Of a stretch of DNA of 64,000 nt, positions 7,165-18,197 are shown piece by piece (the stretch's first letter is position 1; each line of letters starts with the position of its first letter). The stretch lies in the NCBI RefSeq assembly GCF_017776525.1, contig NZ_JACVEW010000004.1, forward strand, positions 62,001 through 126,000, given 5' to 3'. The translations under genes and the position numbers were made by a program. The notes beneath the pieces are model-generated. The model was not told the origin of the DNA. It saw only the letters and a list, made by a program, of their open reading frames with translations, and ran no database searches. Origin of the DNA: Marinobacterium alkalitolerans (GTDB lineage: Bacteria; Pseudomonadota; Gammaproteobacteria; Pseudomonadales; Balneatricaceae).

Positions 7165-8031
7165 TTAAAACCGCTTTTGATACCGATGGCAGTAGGGCAT
7201 CTTGCCGGTGCGTTCGTAGTAGTCCTGATGGAACTCTTCGGCACGCCAGAAAGGTGCCATCGGCAGCACCCGGGTCACCACGTTCAGCCCCTGGTTTTCC
7301 AGCAGGGCGATCAGTTTTTCGCTGATGCCGCGCTCTTCGTCATCATGCACGAAGATGGCAGAACCATACTGGGGGCCGATATCCGGCCCCTGACCGTCTT
7401 CCTGAGTCGGGTCGTGAATTTCAAAGAACAGCTTGGCCAGGGTTTCAAAGCTGATCTTGGCCGGGTCGTACAGCACTTCCACGGTTTCCAGATGGCCCGT
7501 CTGCTTGCCGCACACCTGTTCATAACTGGGGTTATCCACATGACCCCCCATGTAGCCGGATACCACCGACACCACGCCGGGCTGCTGTTGCATCAGGTGC
7601 TCTACCCCCCAGAAACAGCCGCCGGCGAAATAGGCGGTTTTGAGGGTACTGCCCTGCTGCCGGGCCAGCTCTTCGGCGCTGATAAAGTCCATGGAAATGG
7701 AGTTCACACAGTGACGCAGGTTCTTGCGGGTCAGCATTTCACCTTCAAACACGTGGCCCAGGTGGCCGCCACAGTTGGCACAGAGAATCTCGGTACGGCG
7801 GCCGTCCGCATCCACTTCCCGACGGATGGCGCCCTCAATTTCATCATCGAAGCTGGGCCAGCCGCAGTGAGAGGGGAACTTGTCCTCGGAGCGATACAGG
7901 TGCGCTCCGCACTGCTTGCAGGCATAGACGCCGGTCTCGAAATGCTCGTTGTACTGGCCGGTGAAGGGCCGTTCGGTGCCCTTGTGCAGGATCACGTGTT
8001 GCTCTTCGGGGGTCAGTTTTTTGTAACTCAT
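7165..8031 (-). CDS. msrBA: bifunctional methionine sulfoxide reductase MsrB-MsrA
   Basis: 288 residues. Residues 1-118 are MsrB, with zinc ligands C38/C41 and C84/C87 and the resolving or catalytic Cys108 in RHCVNSISMDF. Residues 132-288 are MsrA, with catalytic Cys139 in GGCFWG and HPLETVEV-type strand HLETVEVLYDP. MsrA reduces methionine-S-sulfoxide and MsrB the R form, so one polypeptide repairs both epimers. No signal peptide or thioredoxin domain is present, so the enzyme is cytoplasmic and thioredoxin-dependent. The order B-A is the reverse of many fusions. The start at ATG 8031 has AGGTG upstream. Confidence 0.95.
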   Translation of the reverse strand: MSYKKLTPEEQHVILHKGTERPFTGQYNEHFETGVYACKQCGAHLYRSEDKFPSHCGWPSFDDEIEGAIRREVDADGRRTEILCANCGGHLGHVFEGEMLTRKNLRHCVNSISMDFISAEELARQQGSTLKTAYFAGGCFWGVEHLMQQQPGVVSVVSGYMGGHVDNPSYEQVCGKQTGHLETVEVLYDPAKISFETLAKLFFEIHDPTQEDGQGPDIGPQYGSAIFVHDDEERGISEKLIALLENQGLNVVTRVLPMAPFWRAEEFHQDYYERTGKMPYCHRYQKRF

Positions 8032-8059
8032 CACGGCACCTTTACTTCAGGTTGATCAA

Positions 8060-8078
8060 AGGGCCCGATCGGGGCCCT
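8060..8078 (-). terminator. intrinsic terminator of the Mla-type operon
   Basis: AGGGCCC (8060-8066) pairs perfectly with GGGCCCT (8072-8078) around a five-base loop. On the minus strand the stem is followed by TTTGATC. It lies 32 bases past the last gene of the lipid transport operon and before msrBA. Confidence 0.6.
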
Positions 8079-8109
8079 GTTGCGTGTCACACTCGCCGGA
8101 AAATCGGTG

Positions 8110-8718
8110 TCAACTTTCCGTTTGTACTGCCAGCAGCCAGTTGCGGATCTCAACACTGGCGGCATTCATTAACTGATCGAACGCGGCCACCACTTGCCCG
8201 ACCTGACGGCCGGCCACCGGCTGCGACAGGGTCAGCGGGCGTTCGGCCAGAATGGCGCGGGTACGCGTATCGACCAGTTGCAGGTAGGCCCGCAGGACCA
8301 CCACCGGCTGGCCATCCATGTATTCAGTCTGGAATGCATCGAGGCGGCTGACCAGTTCGTGGCGCGCCCCCATCAGCACCTCATCCCCGCTGATGCGGGC
8401 AAAACGGCTGTCCTGCTGCAGGGCCGCCACCAGATAATCTCGCCAGAGCACGGGGATACTGCCACTCCAGCGCGCATCCTTGTAGACACTGACCGGCTGC
8501 CCTTCCGGCACCACCAGCAGATAGCGCCCGCTGAGCAGGTCCTGTGTCTGGGGCCGCAGTACGCGCAGATCGCTCACCTGCACCTCACCCGCTTGTGTGG
8601 GCCGGGCAGGCTGCAACGTCCAGCTCTGTACCGGCTGAGGTTCGGGCAACAGGCTGCAGGCTCCCAGCAGCAGCGCCATGCCCAGTACCAGCGTTTTCGT
8701 GGCGATGTGTCGCAGCAT
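8110..8718 (-). CDS. ABC-type transport auxiliary lipoprotein (PqiC family)
   Basis: 202 residues beginning MLRHIATKTLVLGMALLLGAC, a lipoprotein signal with lipobox LGAC. The start at 8718 is chosen over a TTG two codons upstream because GAGAGG lies six bases before it. The mature part (WTLQPARP, RVLRPQTQDLLSGRYLLVVPEGQPVSVYKDARW, SRLDAFQTEYMDGQPVVVLRAYLQLVD) matches the ABC_trans_aux/PqiC family. These are outer-membrane-anchored partners of MCE-protein transporters that receive or dock the periplasmic lipid conduit. It is the last gene of a four-gene operon after permease, ATPase and MCE protein. Confidence 0.88.
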   Translation of the reverse strand: MLRHIATKTLVLGMALLLGACSLLPEPQPVQSWTLQPARPTQAGEVQVSDLRVLRPQTQDLLSGRYLLVVPEGQPVSVYKDARWSGSIPVLWRDYLVAALQQDSRFARISGDEVLMGARHELVSRLDAFQTEYMDGQPVVVLRAYLQLVDTRTRAILAERPLTLSQPVAGRQVGQVVAAFDQLMNAASVEIRNWLLAVQTES

Positions 8719-8728
8719 GTTCAACCTC

Positions 8729-9667
8729 TCAGGGGGTAAATTCGTGGGCCGGCGGCTGACCGGTCAGGTAACCGGCCGGGTCGTCTTCCAGCCGGATCAG
8801 AATACGGTTCAGGGTACCGAGACTGCGCTGCAGCTCCTGCATCACCGGGCCAATGGCCGACAGCCCCTGCATGCCCTGATCCAGCGCGCCGCCGTTGCGA
8901 CTGAGCAGCTGTTCCAGTTGCTCACTGCTGCTGGCCAGCGCCTGCATCGCTTTCTGGCCTTCTGCCAGCATGGGGCCACCCTGTGCCGTCAGCATGCGGT
9001 CGGCGTGGACCAGCAGCTGACTGGCATCACGCAGCACGGTCTGGGCGTCACGCGCCGCCTGAGTCAGTTCGTTCAGGGTTTCGCCCACACCGGAACGGGA
9101 CTGGGCCAGCTCCTCCGATACCTGTTCCAGATTCTGGATAATGCGTTCAATGCGCTGGATGTTATCCACCGAGAGCAACTGTGCCCCCCGCTCTACCAGC
9201 ACGTTGACGTTACTGAACAGCGTTTCACTGTTGCCCAGCAGGGAGCCGATCGCGGAGGGCTCGGCCAGAATCACCGGCGGCGAGTCCGGCGGCTGTGGCA
9301 GGGGCGGCGCCTGAGGATTATCGGTACTCAACAGAATATTGGCGGCACCGGTAATGTTGGCAATGGCCAGCCGGGCGCTGGTGCCCTGATTGATCGGAGT
9401 GGCGGCGCTGACCTCCATATCGGCCAGTACGCGCCGCGGGTCGTTCGGGTCCAGCTGCAACTGGCGCACTTCGCCCACGCGCAGGCCGTTGTATTGCACC
9501 AGACTGCCGACGGCAAGCCCGGTGACGGCTTCCTCAAAGATCACGCGGTAGGTCCGGGTTTCCTGCTGCTGGCCGGACTTGACCAGCCAGACACCAAACC
9601 CCAGCGCCAATACCAGTCCGGTCAGTGTAAACAGTCCGATCAGCACATGATGCGCACGTGTTTCCAT
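8729..9667 (-). CDS. MCE-domain protein (MlaD-like) of lipid ABC transporter
   Basis: 312 residues from the ATG at 9667 (AGGGAG five bases upstream). There is one N-terminal transmembrane helix (HHVLIGLFTLTGLVLALGFG) and then a single MCE domain (about residues 38-120: YRVIFEEAVTGLAVGSLVQY, LRVGEVRQL). The C-terminal part is a long helical region rich in Leu and Gln (for example VERGAQLLSVDNIQRIERII). In Mla systems the MCE protein forms a hexameric ring over the permease and ferries phospholipids through the periplasm. The single MCE domain with long helices suggests a short tunnel or needle. It sits between the ATPase and PqiC-like genes, with start and stop nearly touching. Confidence 0.9.
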   Translation of the reverse strand: METRAHHVLIGLFTLTGLVLALGFGVWLVKSGQQQETRTYRVIFEEAVTGLAVGSLVQYNGLRVGEVRQLQLDPNDPRRVLADMEVSAATPINQGTSARLAIANITGAANILLSTDNPQAPPLPQPPDSPPVILAEPSAIGSLLGNSETLFSNVNVLVERGAQLLSVDNIQRIERIIQNLEQVSEELAQSRSGVGETLNELTQAARDAQTVLRDASQLLVHADRMLTAQGGPMLAEGQKAMQALASSSEQLEQLLSRNGGALDQGMQGLSAIGPVMQELQRSLGTLNRILIRLEDDPAGYLTGQPPAHEFTP

Positions 9668-9668
9668 A

Positions 9669-10448
9669 TCAACTCCCTTGCACGGCCTGATAGGCCGCTC
9701 GCCCACGCGGGCCATTGAAGTAATCCTGTATCCAGGGGTCGTCGTATTCGGCCACCCGCTCGGGACTGTCTGCTACCAGCACGCGCTTTTGCGACAGCAC
9801 GGCGATGCGGTCACAGGCGGTCCAGAGTGAATCCAGATCGTGGGTGACCATGAACACGGTCAGCCCCAGCGCATTGCGCAGGGTCAGCAGCAGCTGGTCA
9901 AACGCCGCCGCGCCGATCGGGTCGAGGCCAGCGGTGGGCTCATCCAGAAACAGCACGTCCGGGTCCAGCGCCAGCGCACGGGCCAGTGCCGCGCGCTTGA
10001 CCATACCGCCCGACAGCGATGCCGGATAGAGATCACCCGCATGCGCTGCCAGCCCCGTGAGAGCCAGTTTGACCTCGGCCAGCGCTTCCGCATCCGCCCG
10101 TGTCAGGCCGGCATGTTCGATCAAGGGCAGGGCCACGTTTTCCCGCACGGTGAGCGAGCTGAACAGCGCCCCACCCTGAAACAGCACACCCATGCGCTGC
10201 TCCAGCTCGGACCGCTCCCGTGCCGGCAGGGCCAGCAGGTTGCGCCCGAACAGACGCACTTCTCCGGAATGCGGCCGGTTGAGCCCCACGATGGAGCGCA
10301 ACAGCACGGACTTGCCGGTGCCCGAGCCCCCTACGATGCCCAGAATCTCGCCGCGGTAGAGGTCCAGGTCCAGTGCCTCGTGCACGCTGTTGCGACCAAA
10401 GCGGTTACACAGGCCGCGTACTTCGATCAGAGTGTCCGTCTGCGTCAC
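9669..10448 (-). CDS. ABC transporter ATP-binding protein (MlaF-like)
   Basis: 259 residues with all ABC ATPase motifs: Walker [13 protein letters not shown]-loop [17 protein letters not shown], signature [15 protein letters not shown], Walker [15 protein letters not shown] and H-loop [10 protein letters not shown]-type FMVTHDL. The sequence groups with Mkl/MlaF ATPases that energise MCE lipid transporters. It overlaps the permease gene by four bases and its stop overlaps the MCE gene's ribosome-binding region, so the four genes form one transcription unit. Confidence 0.93.
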   Translation of the reverse strand: MTQTDTLIEVRGLCNRFGRNSVHEALDLDLYRGEILGIVGGSGTGKSVLLRSIVGLNRPHSGEVRLFGRNLLALPARERSELEQRMGVLFQGGALFSSLTVRENVALPLIEHAGLTRADAEALAEVKLALTGLAAHAGDLYPASLSGGMVKRAALARALALDPDVLFLDEPTAGLDPIGAAAFDQLLLTLRNALGLTVFMVTHDLDSLWTACDRIAVLSQKRVLVADSPERVAEYDDPWIQDYFNGPRGRAAYQAVQGS

Positions 10449-11581
10449 CAGCCCATCTCCATGAAAAACAGCGCCGCTACGGCATCCAGCAGGATCACCA
10501 TGAAGATGGACTGCACCACGCTGGAGGTCGTATGGCGGCCGACAGACTCGGCACTGCCACTCACCTTGAACCCTTCCAGACAGCCAATGATCGCCACCAC
10601 AAACGCGAAAATCGGCGCCTTGGCCATACCGACCAGATAGTGGTTCAGCGGCACGTCCGCCAGTATGCCGAGAAACTGTTCCAGCGAAATGCCCAGCGAC
10701 AGCAGCGATACCACGCCACCGCCGATAATACCGGATACCACGGCCACAAAACTCAGCAGCGGCAGAGTCAGCATCAGCGCCAGCACCCGTGGAATCACCA
10801 GCAGCTCCACCGGGTTCAGCCCCAGTGTTCTCAAGGCATCCAGCTCTTCGTTAGCCTTCATGGACCCGATCTGGGCAGTAAAGGCACTGGCCGTGCGGCC
10901 AGCCATCAGAATCGCGGCCAGCAGCACGCCGAACTCGCGCAGGAAGGAGTAGGCCACCAGATTCACGGTATAGACTTCAGCCCCGAAAGCGCCCAACACT
11001 GTCGCCCCCAGAAAGGCGACCACGGCTCCCACCAGAAAGGTCAGCAGCGCCACGATGGGCACCGCATTCAGGCCGGTCTGGTGGACCTGATTCACAAAGG
11101 CCGTGATGCGCCAGCGCCCGGGTCGAAACAGAATACCCAGCAGGCTTTGCAGCACCAGCCCCATAAACCCGCTCTGCTGCCAAAACTGCTGCCCCAGTGC
11201 CTGCGTTTGACGCCCCAGCCCTTCCAGCAACTGACTCAACAGGCCCTGTTTGGGAGCCTCCGGTGCCGGCGCTCGGTCCAGTGCGTCCAGCAGCGTTTCC
11301 AGCAGCGCCCGCCGTTCGGGGGCCAGAGCCTGCTCCTGCAACAGCAGGCCGCGCAGCCGGTCCACACCCAGCCAGCGAATCAGCAGCGTTGCCCCGGCCG
11401 TATCCAGCCGGTCAATGCCGCTCAGGCTGACGGTTTGTTCTGGTGGGGCTGCCTGCGTCAGCAGCGCCTTCAGCCGGCCGTGCTCTGCCAGGGTCCAGCT
11501 CCCGGTCAGCACAAGGCCGCCCTCCTGCCGTTCAATGGCCGGGGGCCGCATGTCCTCAGCGTTTGTCATCACAGATTCCAT
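10445..11581 (-). CDS. MlaE-type permease with N-terminal STAS-like domain
   Basis: About 378 residues from ATG 11581; a GTG at 11614 and an ATG at 11569 are alternatives because no strong ribosome-binding site decides. Residues 20-100 resemble a STAS domain ([21 protein letters not shown]). The rest is an MlaE permease with five to six membrane segments and the family motifs [40 protein letters not shown] and [20 protein letters not shown]. In the canonical Mla operon the STAS protein MlaB is separate and binds the ATPase; here it is fused to the permease. It probably exchanges phospholipids or other lipids between membranes. Confidence 0.88.
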   Translation of the reverse strand: MESVMTNAEDMRPPAIERQEGGLVLTGSWTLAEHGRLKALLTQAAPPEQTVSLSGIDRLDTAGATLLIRWLGVDRLRGLLLQEQALAPERRALLETLLDALDRAPAPEAPKQGLLSQLLEGLGRQTQALGQQFWQQSGFMGLVLQSLLGILFRPGRWRITAFVNQVHQTGLNAVPIVALLTFLVGAVVAFLGATVLGAFGAEVYTVNLVAYSFLREFGVLLAAILMAGRTASAFTAQIGSMKANEELDALRTLGLNPVELLVIPRVLALMLTLPLLSFVAVVSGIIGGGVVSLLSLGISLEQFLGILADVPLNHYLVGMAKAPIFAFVVAIIGCLEGFKVSGSAESVGRHTTSSVVQSIFMVILLDAVAALFFMEMGW

Positions 11582-11662
11582 TGCCACAATGGTTCCATTG
11601 TCGCCTTCGGCCACTGGGCCTGCAAGCGGGGCGCAACCCTGTCATCACTCAGCGGCTGGCTG

Positions 11663-11668
11663 TATAAT
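11663..11668 (+). promoter_or_regulatory. probable sigma70 -10 element of valS
   Basis: A perfect TATAAT lies 103 bases before the valS start. The hexamer 17 bases upstream (TGTCAT) is a weak -35. Transcription would begin near 11675, giving a leader of about 95 bases. Pathway inferred from sequence only. Confidence 0.4.
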
Positions 11669-11770
11669 GTCCGGTTTCGACCGAGCTGCCGACGCCCCGT
11701 GCCCCTGCGCACGCCACACGCGTATTCGGCAATTATCCGAGCGGCCAAACGATCAGAGATACAGACCCCA

Positions 11771-14626
<2,856 letters not shown>

Positions 14627-14633
14627 TCCTCCC

Positions 14634-14662
14634 GGCAGACCGGCCATTCGTGCCGGTCTGCC
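14634..14662 (+). terminator. intrinsic terminator of valS
   Basis: An 11-base-pair perfect stem, GGCAGACCGGC (14634-14644) with GCCGGTCTGCC (14652-14662), has a seven-base loop and a pyrimidine-rich but not pure-U tail. It begins eight bases after the valS stop. Confidence 0.7.
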
Positions 14663-14761
14663 CCTTCCCGCTTTCATCTCTCCAAATTTGAACGATACTT
14701 GGCTTATGACATCTAGATGTCTGTCACCAAGACGTTCAATTCATTACAGGGGAGTATGTCT

Positions 14762-15196
14762 ATGACGACCTGGTTTCTGGTTGCCGATGCGGCCAAGGCC
14801 CGCATCTTTCAGCAAAACGGCCCCAAAGATCCTACCGTCGAAATCGAAACACTGGTGCATCCCGAGGCACGCATGCACAACGGGGATCTGGTCAGTGACA
14901 GCCCCGGGGCTCAGGCCAACGGCGGCTCAGGCAGCCACGGAGTGGAAGAAAAAGCCTCGCCACGCGTGGCCGAGGATCAGCGTTTTGCCCGGGAAGTGAT
15001 CGATCACGTCCGTCACGCACTGAACGAAAATCAGGTCAAGAAATTCTATATGGCCGCACCGCCCCACTTTCTGGGGTTGCTGCGTCAGGCCATGGATGAC
15101 CGGGTTTCAAAAGCAATGGCCGGTGATTTGGCCAAGAACCTGTCCAAGGCAACGCCGGACGAAGCACGTGCGGCGTTCAGTCCCACCTATCTGTAA
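14762..15196 (+). CDS. host attachment protein family
   Basis: 144 residues. MTTWFLVADAAKARIF is the signature opening of the Host_attach family. ARIFQQNGPKDPTV, ARMHNGDLVSDSPGAQ, FAREVIDHVRHAL, FYMAAPPHFLGLLRQAM and DLAKNLSKATPDE complete the match. The family name comes from a plant-attachment phenotype. The core fold resembles eRF1/Pelota-like domains, and the biochemical role is unclear. ATG 14762 is preferred to 14756 because GGAG is then seven bases away instead of one. Monocistronic between two terminators. Confidence 0.9.
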   Translation: MTTWFLVADAAKARIFQQNGPKDPTVEIETLVHPEARMHNGDLVSDSPGAQANGGSGSHGVEEKASPRVAEDQRFAREVIDHVRHALNENQVKKFYMAAPPHFLGLLRQAMDDRVSKAMAGDLAKNLSKATPDEARAAFSPTYL

Positions 15197-15205
15197 CCCC
15201 CACGC

Positions 15206-15226
15206 AGGGCAGGCACCGCCTGCCCT
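15206..15226 (+). terminator. intrinsic terminator after host attachment gene
   Basis: AGGGCAGGC (15206-15214) and GCCTGCCCT (15218-15226) form a nine-base-pair perfect stem with a three-base loop, followed by TTTCT on the + strand. It separates this gene from the convergent globin gene. Confidence 0.7.
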
Positions 15227-15228
15227 TT

Positions 15229-15612
15229 CTAATCCCGATTCCGCACCATATCGGCAATGGCAAACATCGGCTCCTTGAGCATCTGCTTGAGCGCTTCTTC
15301 AGCCCCGATCTGCTCCAGTGCCTTATCCATACAGAGCAGCCACTGGTCACGTTCACTCGTCCCGATCGCATAGCCCTTGTGCGGGCTGGTCATACATACC
15401 GAGCCATACTTCTCGGCATACACCTGAGGCCCACCCATCCAGCCGATCAGATACTCGGCCAGGCGTTCCTTCATCGGGGCCAGATCCTTTCCGTGCATGG
15501 CACGTATCCCGGCCACCTCCGGTGCGCTGTCCATGTAGTCGTAAAACGCGCTGGTCAGCGCTCTGATGCCGTCTTCACCCAGTGCCTCATAGGGCGTTGC
15601 ATAACCACTCAT
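15229..15612 (-). CDS. group II truncated haemoglobin
   Basis: 127 residues, the usual size for a 2-on-2 globin. The N-terminal helix segment TPYEALGEDGIRALTSAFYDYM, the E-F region LAEYLIGWMGGPQVYAEKYG and the proximal histidine in MTSPHKGYAIGTSERDQWL identify the group II (TrHbO) family, with the characteristic Tyr and Trp near the haem. Such proteins bind oxygen or NO and often serve in NO or peroxide handling. Convergent with the host attachment gene. Confidence 0.92.
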   Translation of the reverse strand: MSGYATPYEALGEDGIRALTSAFYDYMDSAPEVAGIRAMHGKDLAPMKERLAEYLIGWMGGPQVYAEKYGSVCMTSPHKGYAIGTSERDQWLLCMDKALEQIGAEEALKQMLKEPMFAIADMVRNRD

Positions 15613-15786
15613 CCCGTTACCCTTGCAGATTCAGTCTGTTTGAACCGAGAGTAACCGAGCCTTCACCATCGAAAAAGCGTCCATTTGCAGGAGACTGTCC
15701 ATTACGTGCAACGGCTTGACCTGATGCAAGGGACGCGTTTCCATGGAGTTCAGACCCCGGTGAAACCTGATCCCCTGAGGCCCTTG

Positions 15787-16224
15787 ATGAAAGGACACCG
15801 CAAACGCCTGTTGCTGATAACCCTGCTGGCAGTCCTCCTGCTGCCGCCCGGCTGGCTCTGGTACACCCTGCTCAGCCCCTGGGGATATACGGCACCGGAA
15901 GGACTGCCGGCGGTCGAGCCGACCGAGGAGTATCGGGTATTCGTGTACGGCACCCTGACACGCAGCTGGGTGCGCTGGCTGGTCACGGGCGAGTATATTT
16001 CCACCCGGCCTGCACAGCTGGAAGGCTACTACCGCGACGGACTCAACCTTATCCCCAAAGCCGACGCCAGGACTGAGGGGCAGCTCATGCTCGTGTCCGG
16101 CGAGAACCTGCTCGATCTGGACCGCTACGAGCGTTTGGGCATTCGTTATGAGCGCACCCAAATGATGTTGTCAGACGGTCGAAGTGCCTGGGTCTACACC
16201 CGGCTTGCCCTGCCTGAGCCATGA
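15787..16224 (+). CDS. membrane-anchored gamma-glutamylcyclotransferase-like protein (AIG2 fold)
   Basis: 145 residues from ATG 15787, supported by GAGG six bases upstream. One N-terminal transmembrane helix (RLLLITLLAVLLLPPGWLWY) precedes a GGCT/AIG2-like domain. The substrate-loop motif VFVYGTL is intact and is followed by GYYRDGLNLIP, EGQLMLVSGENLLDLDRYE and AWVYTRL. Soluble members release 5-oxoproline from gamma-glutamyl peptides. A membrane-tethered periplasmic version is unusual and its substrate is unknown. Nearby genes do not point to a pathway. Confidence 0.82.
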   Translation: MKGHRKRLLLITLLAVLLLPPGWLWYTLLSPWGYTAPEGLPAVEPTEEYRVFVYGTLTRSWVRWLVTGEYISTRPAQLEGYYRDGLNLIPKADARTEGQLMLVSGENLLDLDRYERLGIRYERTQMMLSDGRSAWVYTRLALPEP

Positions 16225-16226
16225 CA

Positions 16227-16541
16227 TCAGGACACCAGTTTGAGCCCCACCAACGAGCACAACAGCAACCCCAGAAACATCAGCCTGAGTCCGCCGGACG
16301 GATCACCAAACCAGAGCATGCCCACCAGAGCGGTGCCAACCGCGCCAATACCGGTCCAGATGGCATAGGCCGTGCCAAGTGGAATATTCACCATGGCGCG
16401 GGTAAGCAGGAAAAAACTGCATGCACCCAGTAACACGAATAACACCGAGGGCCAGAGTTTGCTGAGCCCGTCGGACTGTTTCAAGGCGATGGCAAAGCCC
16501 ACTTCAAATAGCCCCGCCAGTAACAGATATACCCATGACAT
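16227..16541 (-). CDS. sugE: SMR-family transporter, SugE/Gdx-like
   Basis: 104 residues, four transmembrane helices. MSWVYLLLAGLFEVGFAIAL carries the essential membrane glutamate in LFEV. PSVLFVL, GTAYAIWTGIGAVG and GLKLVS at the C-terminus are characteristic of the SugE/Gdx branch, proton-coupled guanidinium exporters, rather than EmrE. The start at 16541 is set by family alignment and an upstream AGGAAG; the open frame extends 21 codons further without support. It is divergent from a MarR regulator across two near-identical palindromes, so the regulator probably represses both genes. Confidence 0.88.
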   Translation of the reverse strand: MSWVYLLLAGLFEVGFAIALKQSDGLSKLWPSVLFVLLGACSFFLLTRAMVNIPLGTAYAIWTGIGAVGTALVGMLWFGDPSGGLRLMFLGLLLCSLVGLKLVS

Positions 16542-16547
16542 TCTATT

Positions 16548-16565
16548 TATCTTCCTAGAAAGATA
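16548..16565. promoter_or_regulatory. inverted-repeat operator 1 (MarR site)
   Basis: TATCTTCCTAGAAAGATA is a near-perfect 18-base palindrome. It starts seven bases upstream of the sugE start and overlaps its ribosome-binding region. The reverse complement of operator 2 differs from it at one position. Confidence 0.7.
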
Positions 16566-16579
16566 CTTTGGTGTGATAC

Positions 16580-16597
16580 TATCTTTCCAGGAAGATA
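16580..16597. promoter_or_regulatory. inverted-repeat operator 2 (MarR site)
   Basis: TATCTTTCCAGGAAGATA is the second copy, centred 32 bases (about three helical turns) from operator 1 and 20 bases before the marR start. Two MarR dimers could sit on the same face of the DNA and block both divergent promoters. Confidence 0.7.
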
Positions 16598-16616
16598 AAA
16601 ACAAGAGGATTTGGTA

Positions 16617-17153
16617 ATGCCCCGTGAGCGCATCAGCTTTACCGAGCTATACGACAGTTCAAGACAGCACTGGCCTGAATCGACCGAAGGCGTCAGCCTG
16701 ATTGCACCGGCGGTTTATCGGTTGCATGAACACCTCAGCACTCTGGCCGAAACCGTGTTCAAGCGGCACAGATTGCAAAGCGCCGAGTTTGAAACCCTGT
16801 GTGCGCTACGCAACAGCCCCGACCCACACCGCATCACACCCACCGAGCTCTACCGCAAGCTGTTAGTCAGTTCGGGCGGGATGACCAAAATCCTGGCTCG
16901 ACTGGAGGACAAAGGGTTGATCGACCGCCCTGCCAACCCGGACGACGCCCGCAGCCGGTTGGTAGAGCTGACCAACAGAGGAAAAGCCCTGATCGAGGAA
17001 GTCACTGAGCAACTGCTGCAGCAGGAAGCAGCTCTGATCGAGAAGGCCGTTGATTCAAGCCAACTGGAAAAGCTGCTTATGACATGGCTGGACAACCTGG
17101 AACGATCAGCAGAGGACAAGCCTCCGGCCCACCCCTCCTATGCTGAAAAGTAA
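16617..17153 (+). CDS. MarR-family transcriptional regulator
   Basis: 178 residues. The winged helix-turn-helix is clear: LQSAEFETLCALRNSP, TPTELYRKLLVSSGGMTKIL (recognition helix) and the wing RLEDKGLIDRPANPDDARSR, followed by VELTNRGKALIEE. The dimerisation helices are at both ends. The start ATG 16617 has AGAGGA seven bases upstream. Its position opposite a SugE-type exporter, with paired operators between them, points to a local drug- or guanidinium-responsive repressor. The ligand is unknown. Confidence 0.92.
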   Translation: MPRERISFTELYDSSRQHWPESTEGVSLIAPAVYRLHEHLSTLAETVFKRHRLQSAEFETLCALRNSPDPHRITPTELYRKLLVSSGGMTKILARLEDKGLIDRPANPDDARSRLVELTNRGKALIEEVTEQLLQQEAALIEKAVDSSQLEKLLMTWLDNLERSAEDKPPAHPSYAEK

Positions 17154-17170
17154 GGGCTGGCCGGTTAGAT

Positions 17171-18148
17171 TTAATCCAGATCCGGGCTGGCCGTATCCAG
17201 CAGAATATCGTCGAGTTTGCGTCTGGGCGAGGCCGGCAGGGTTTCTTCCGGAAAGCCCATGCGCAGCAGCATCTGGGCATGTCCGTCGATCTGGCAGATC
17301 GACTCCAGTTCCGGCCGCAACGCCGGTACCTGAATCGGCTGATTCAGATAGGACGCCTGCATGCCATGACGCTGCCCTTCCAGCAGCACACGCTGCAGCG
17401 CCTGTCCGACCCTGAGCCAGTCTTCACGCGCATCCCGCTTGCTCCAGAGCAGCAGCAACAGCGGTGACTCCGAGGCCAGCAGGTTATCCTGGGACGCCAT
17501 GCTCTTGCCCATATCGAAATGCCGGACCACTCCTCTCACCAGCGGCGCCACCAGTCCCGGGACCGTCAGGCCGTCGCCCCTGCGGCTGCCGTGCAGCCAT
17601 TGCGACAGCTCATTGCGCCAGGCATCGCTGTCCCATTGCAGGTTGTCGCCTCGTTTAACCAGTTCGATCAACTCATCCCGGACGGATTCAGCCAGCACTT
17701 CCAGATGCGCGCCTTCAAGATGGGCGGCCTCCCTGAGCGTGTCCTGCAACGCTTCTGCGGGTGTCTCGCTGGTGAAACGGTTGCGGTAGGTTCGGCGCAG
17801 CAGCATGGCGTCAAAGAGGCCGGACAGATCACAGGCCAGCTCCTCTTCCTGCAGCTCAAAGCGCGCCAGCAGATCAGGCGTCTCCGTGTCCGGAAACAGC
17901 TCGATGCGATACCCCCAGCCGGCATGCGCCGCACCGATGCGGAGGTTCATCAGCGCACAGCCACAGCTGATCATCAGCTCACGCTGGTCCGGGTCATTCA
18001 CCACCAGCGCGCGCGAAGGATCGGCATACAGCTCAATCGAACACTCCTGAATCCTGAACAGCCAGGGCTGGGTATTGTGGCTGGACGGCGCCAGGGTGGC
18101 ATTTTGCACCAGAGTCGTGAGCGTTTCCTGATCGGGACGCATCTCCAT
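17171..18148 (-). CDS. Acg-like nitroreductase-family protein
   Basis: 325 residues, roughly twice the length of a classical nitroreductase. ATLAPSSHNTQPWLFRI is the FMN-phosphate-binding segment. RELMISCGCALMNLRIGAAH, LLRRTYRNRFTSE and GQALQRVLLEGQRHGMQASYLNQPIQ belong to the Acg/Rv2032 subfamily, in which two half-domains form one pseudo-dimer. Some Acg relatives store FMN rather than reduce substrates, so catalysis is not assured. The start has GGAGC upstream. It is convergent with the marR gene. Confidence 0.85.
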   Translation of the reverse strand: MEMRPDQETLTTLVQNATLAPSSHNTQPWLFRIQECSIELYADPSRALVVNDPDQRELMISCGCALMNLRIGAAHAGWGYRIELFPDTETPDLLARFELQEEELACDLSGLFDAMLLRRTYRNRFTSETPAEALQDTLREAAHLEGAHLEVLAESVRDELIELVKRGDNLQWDSDAWRNELSQWLHGSRRGDGLTVPGLVAPLVRGVVRHFDMGKSMASQDNLLASESPLLLLLWSKRDAREDWLRVGQALQRVLLEGQRHGMQASYLNQPIQVPALRPELESICQIDGHAQMLLRMGFPEETLPASPRRKLDDILLDTASPDLD

Positions 18149-18197
18149 TCAATAAGCTCCGCAAGCGTAGGTGATCCTTAAGTGTATGCCACCCGCC

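Noticed and set aside
10373-11770. Upstream extension of the valS reading frame by 466 codons
   Set aside because: It is the antisense of the Mla permease and ATPase genes; the ValS homology begins at [10 protein letters not shown] (11771).
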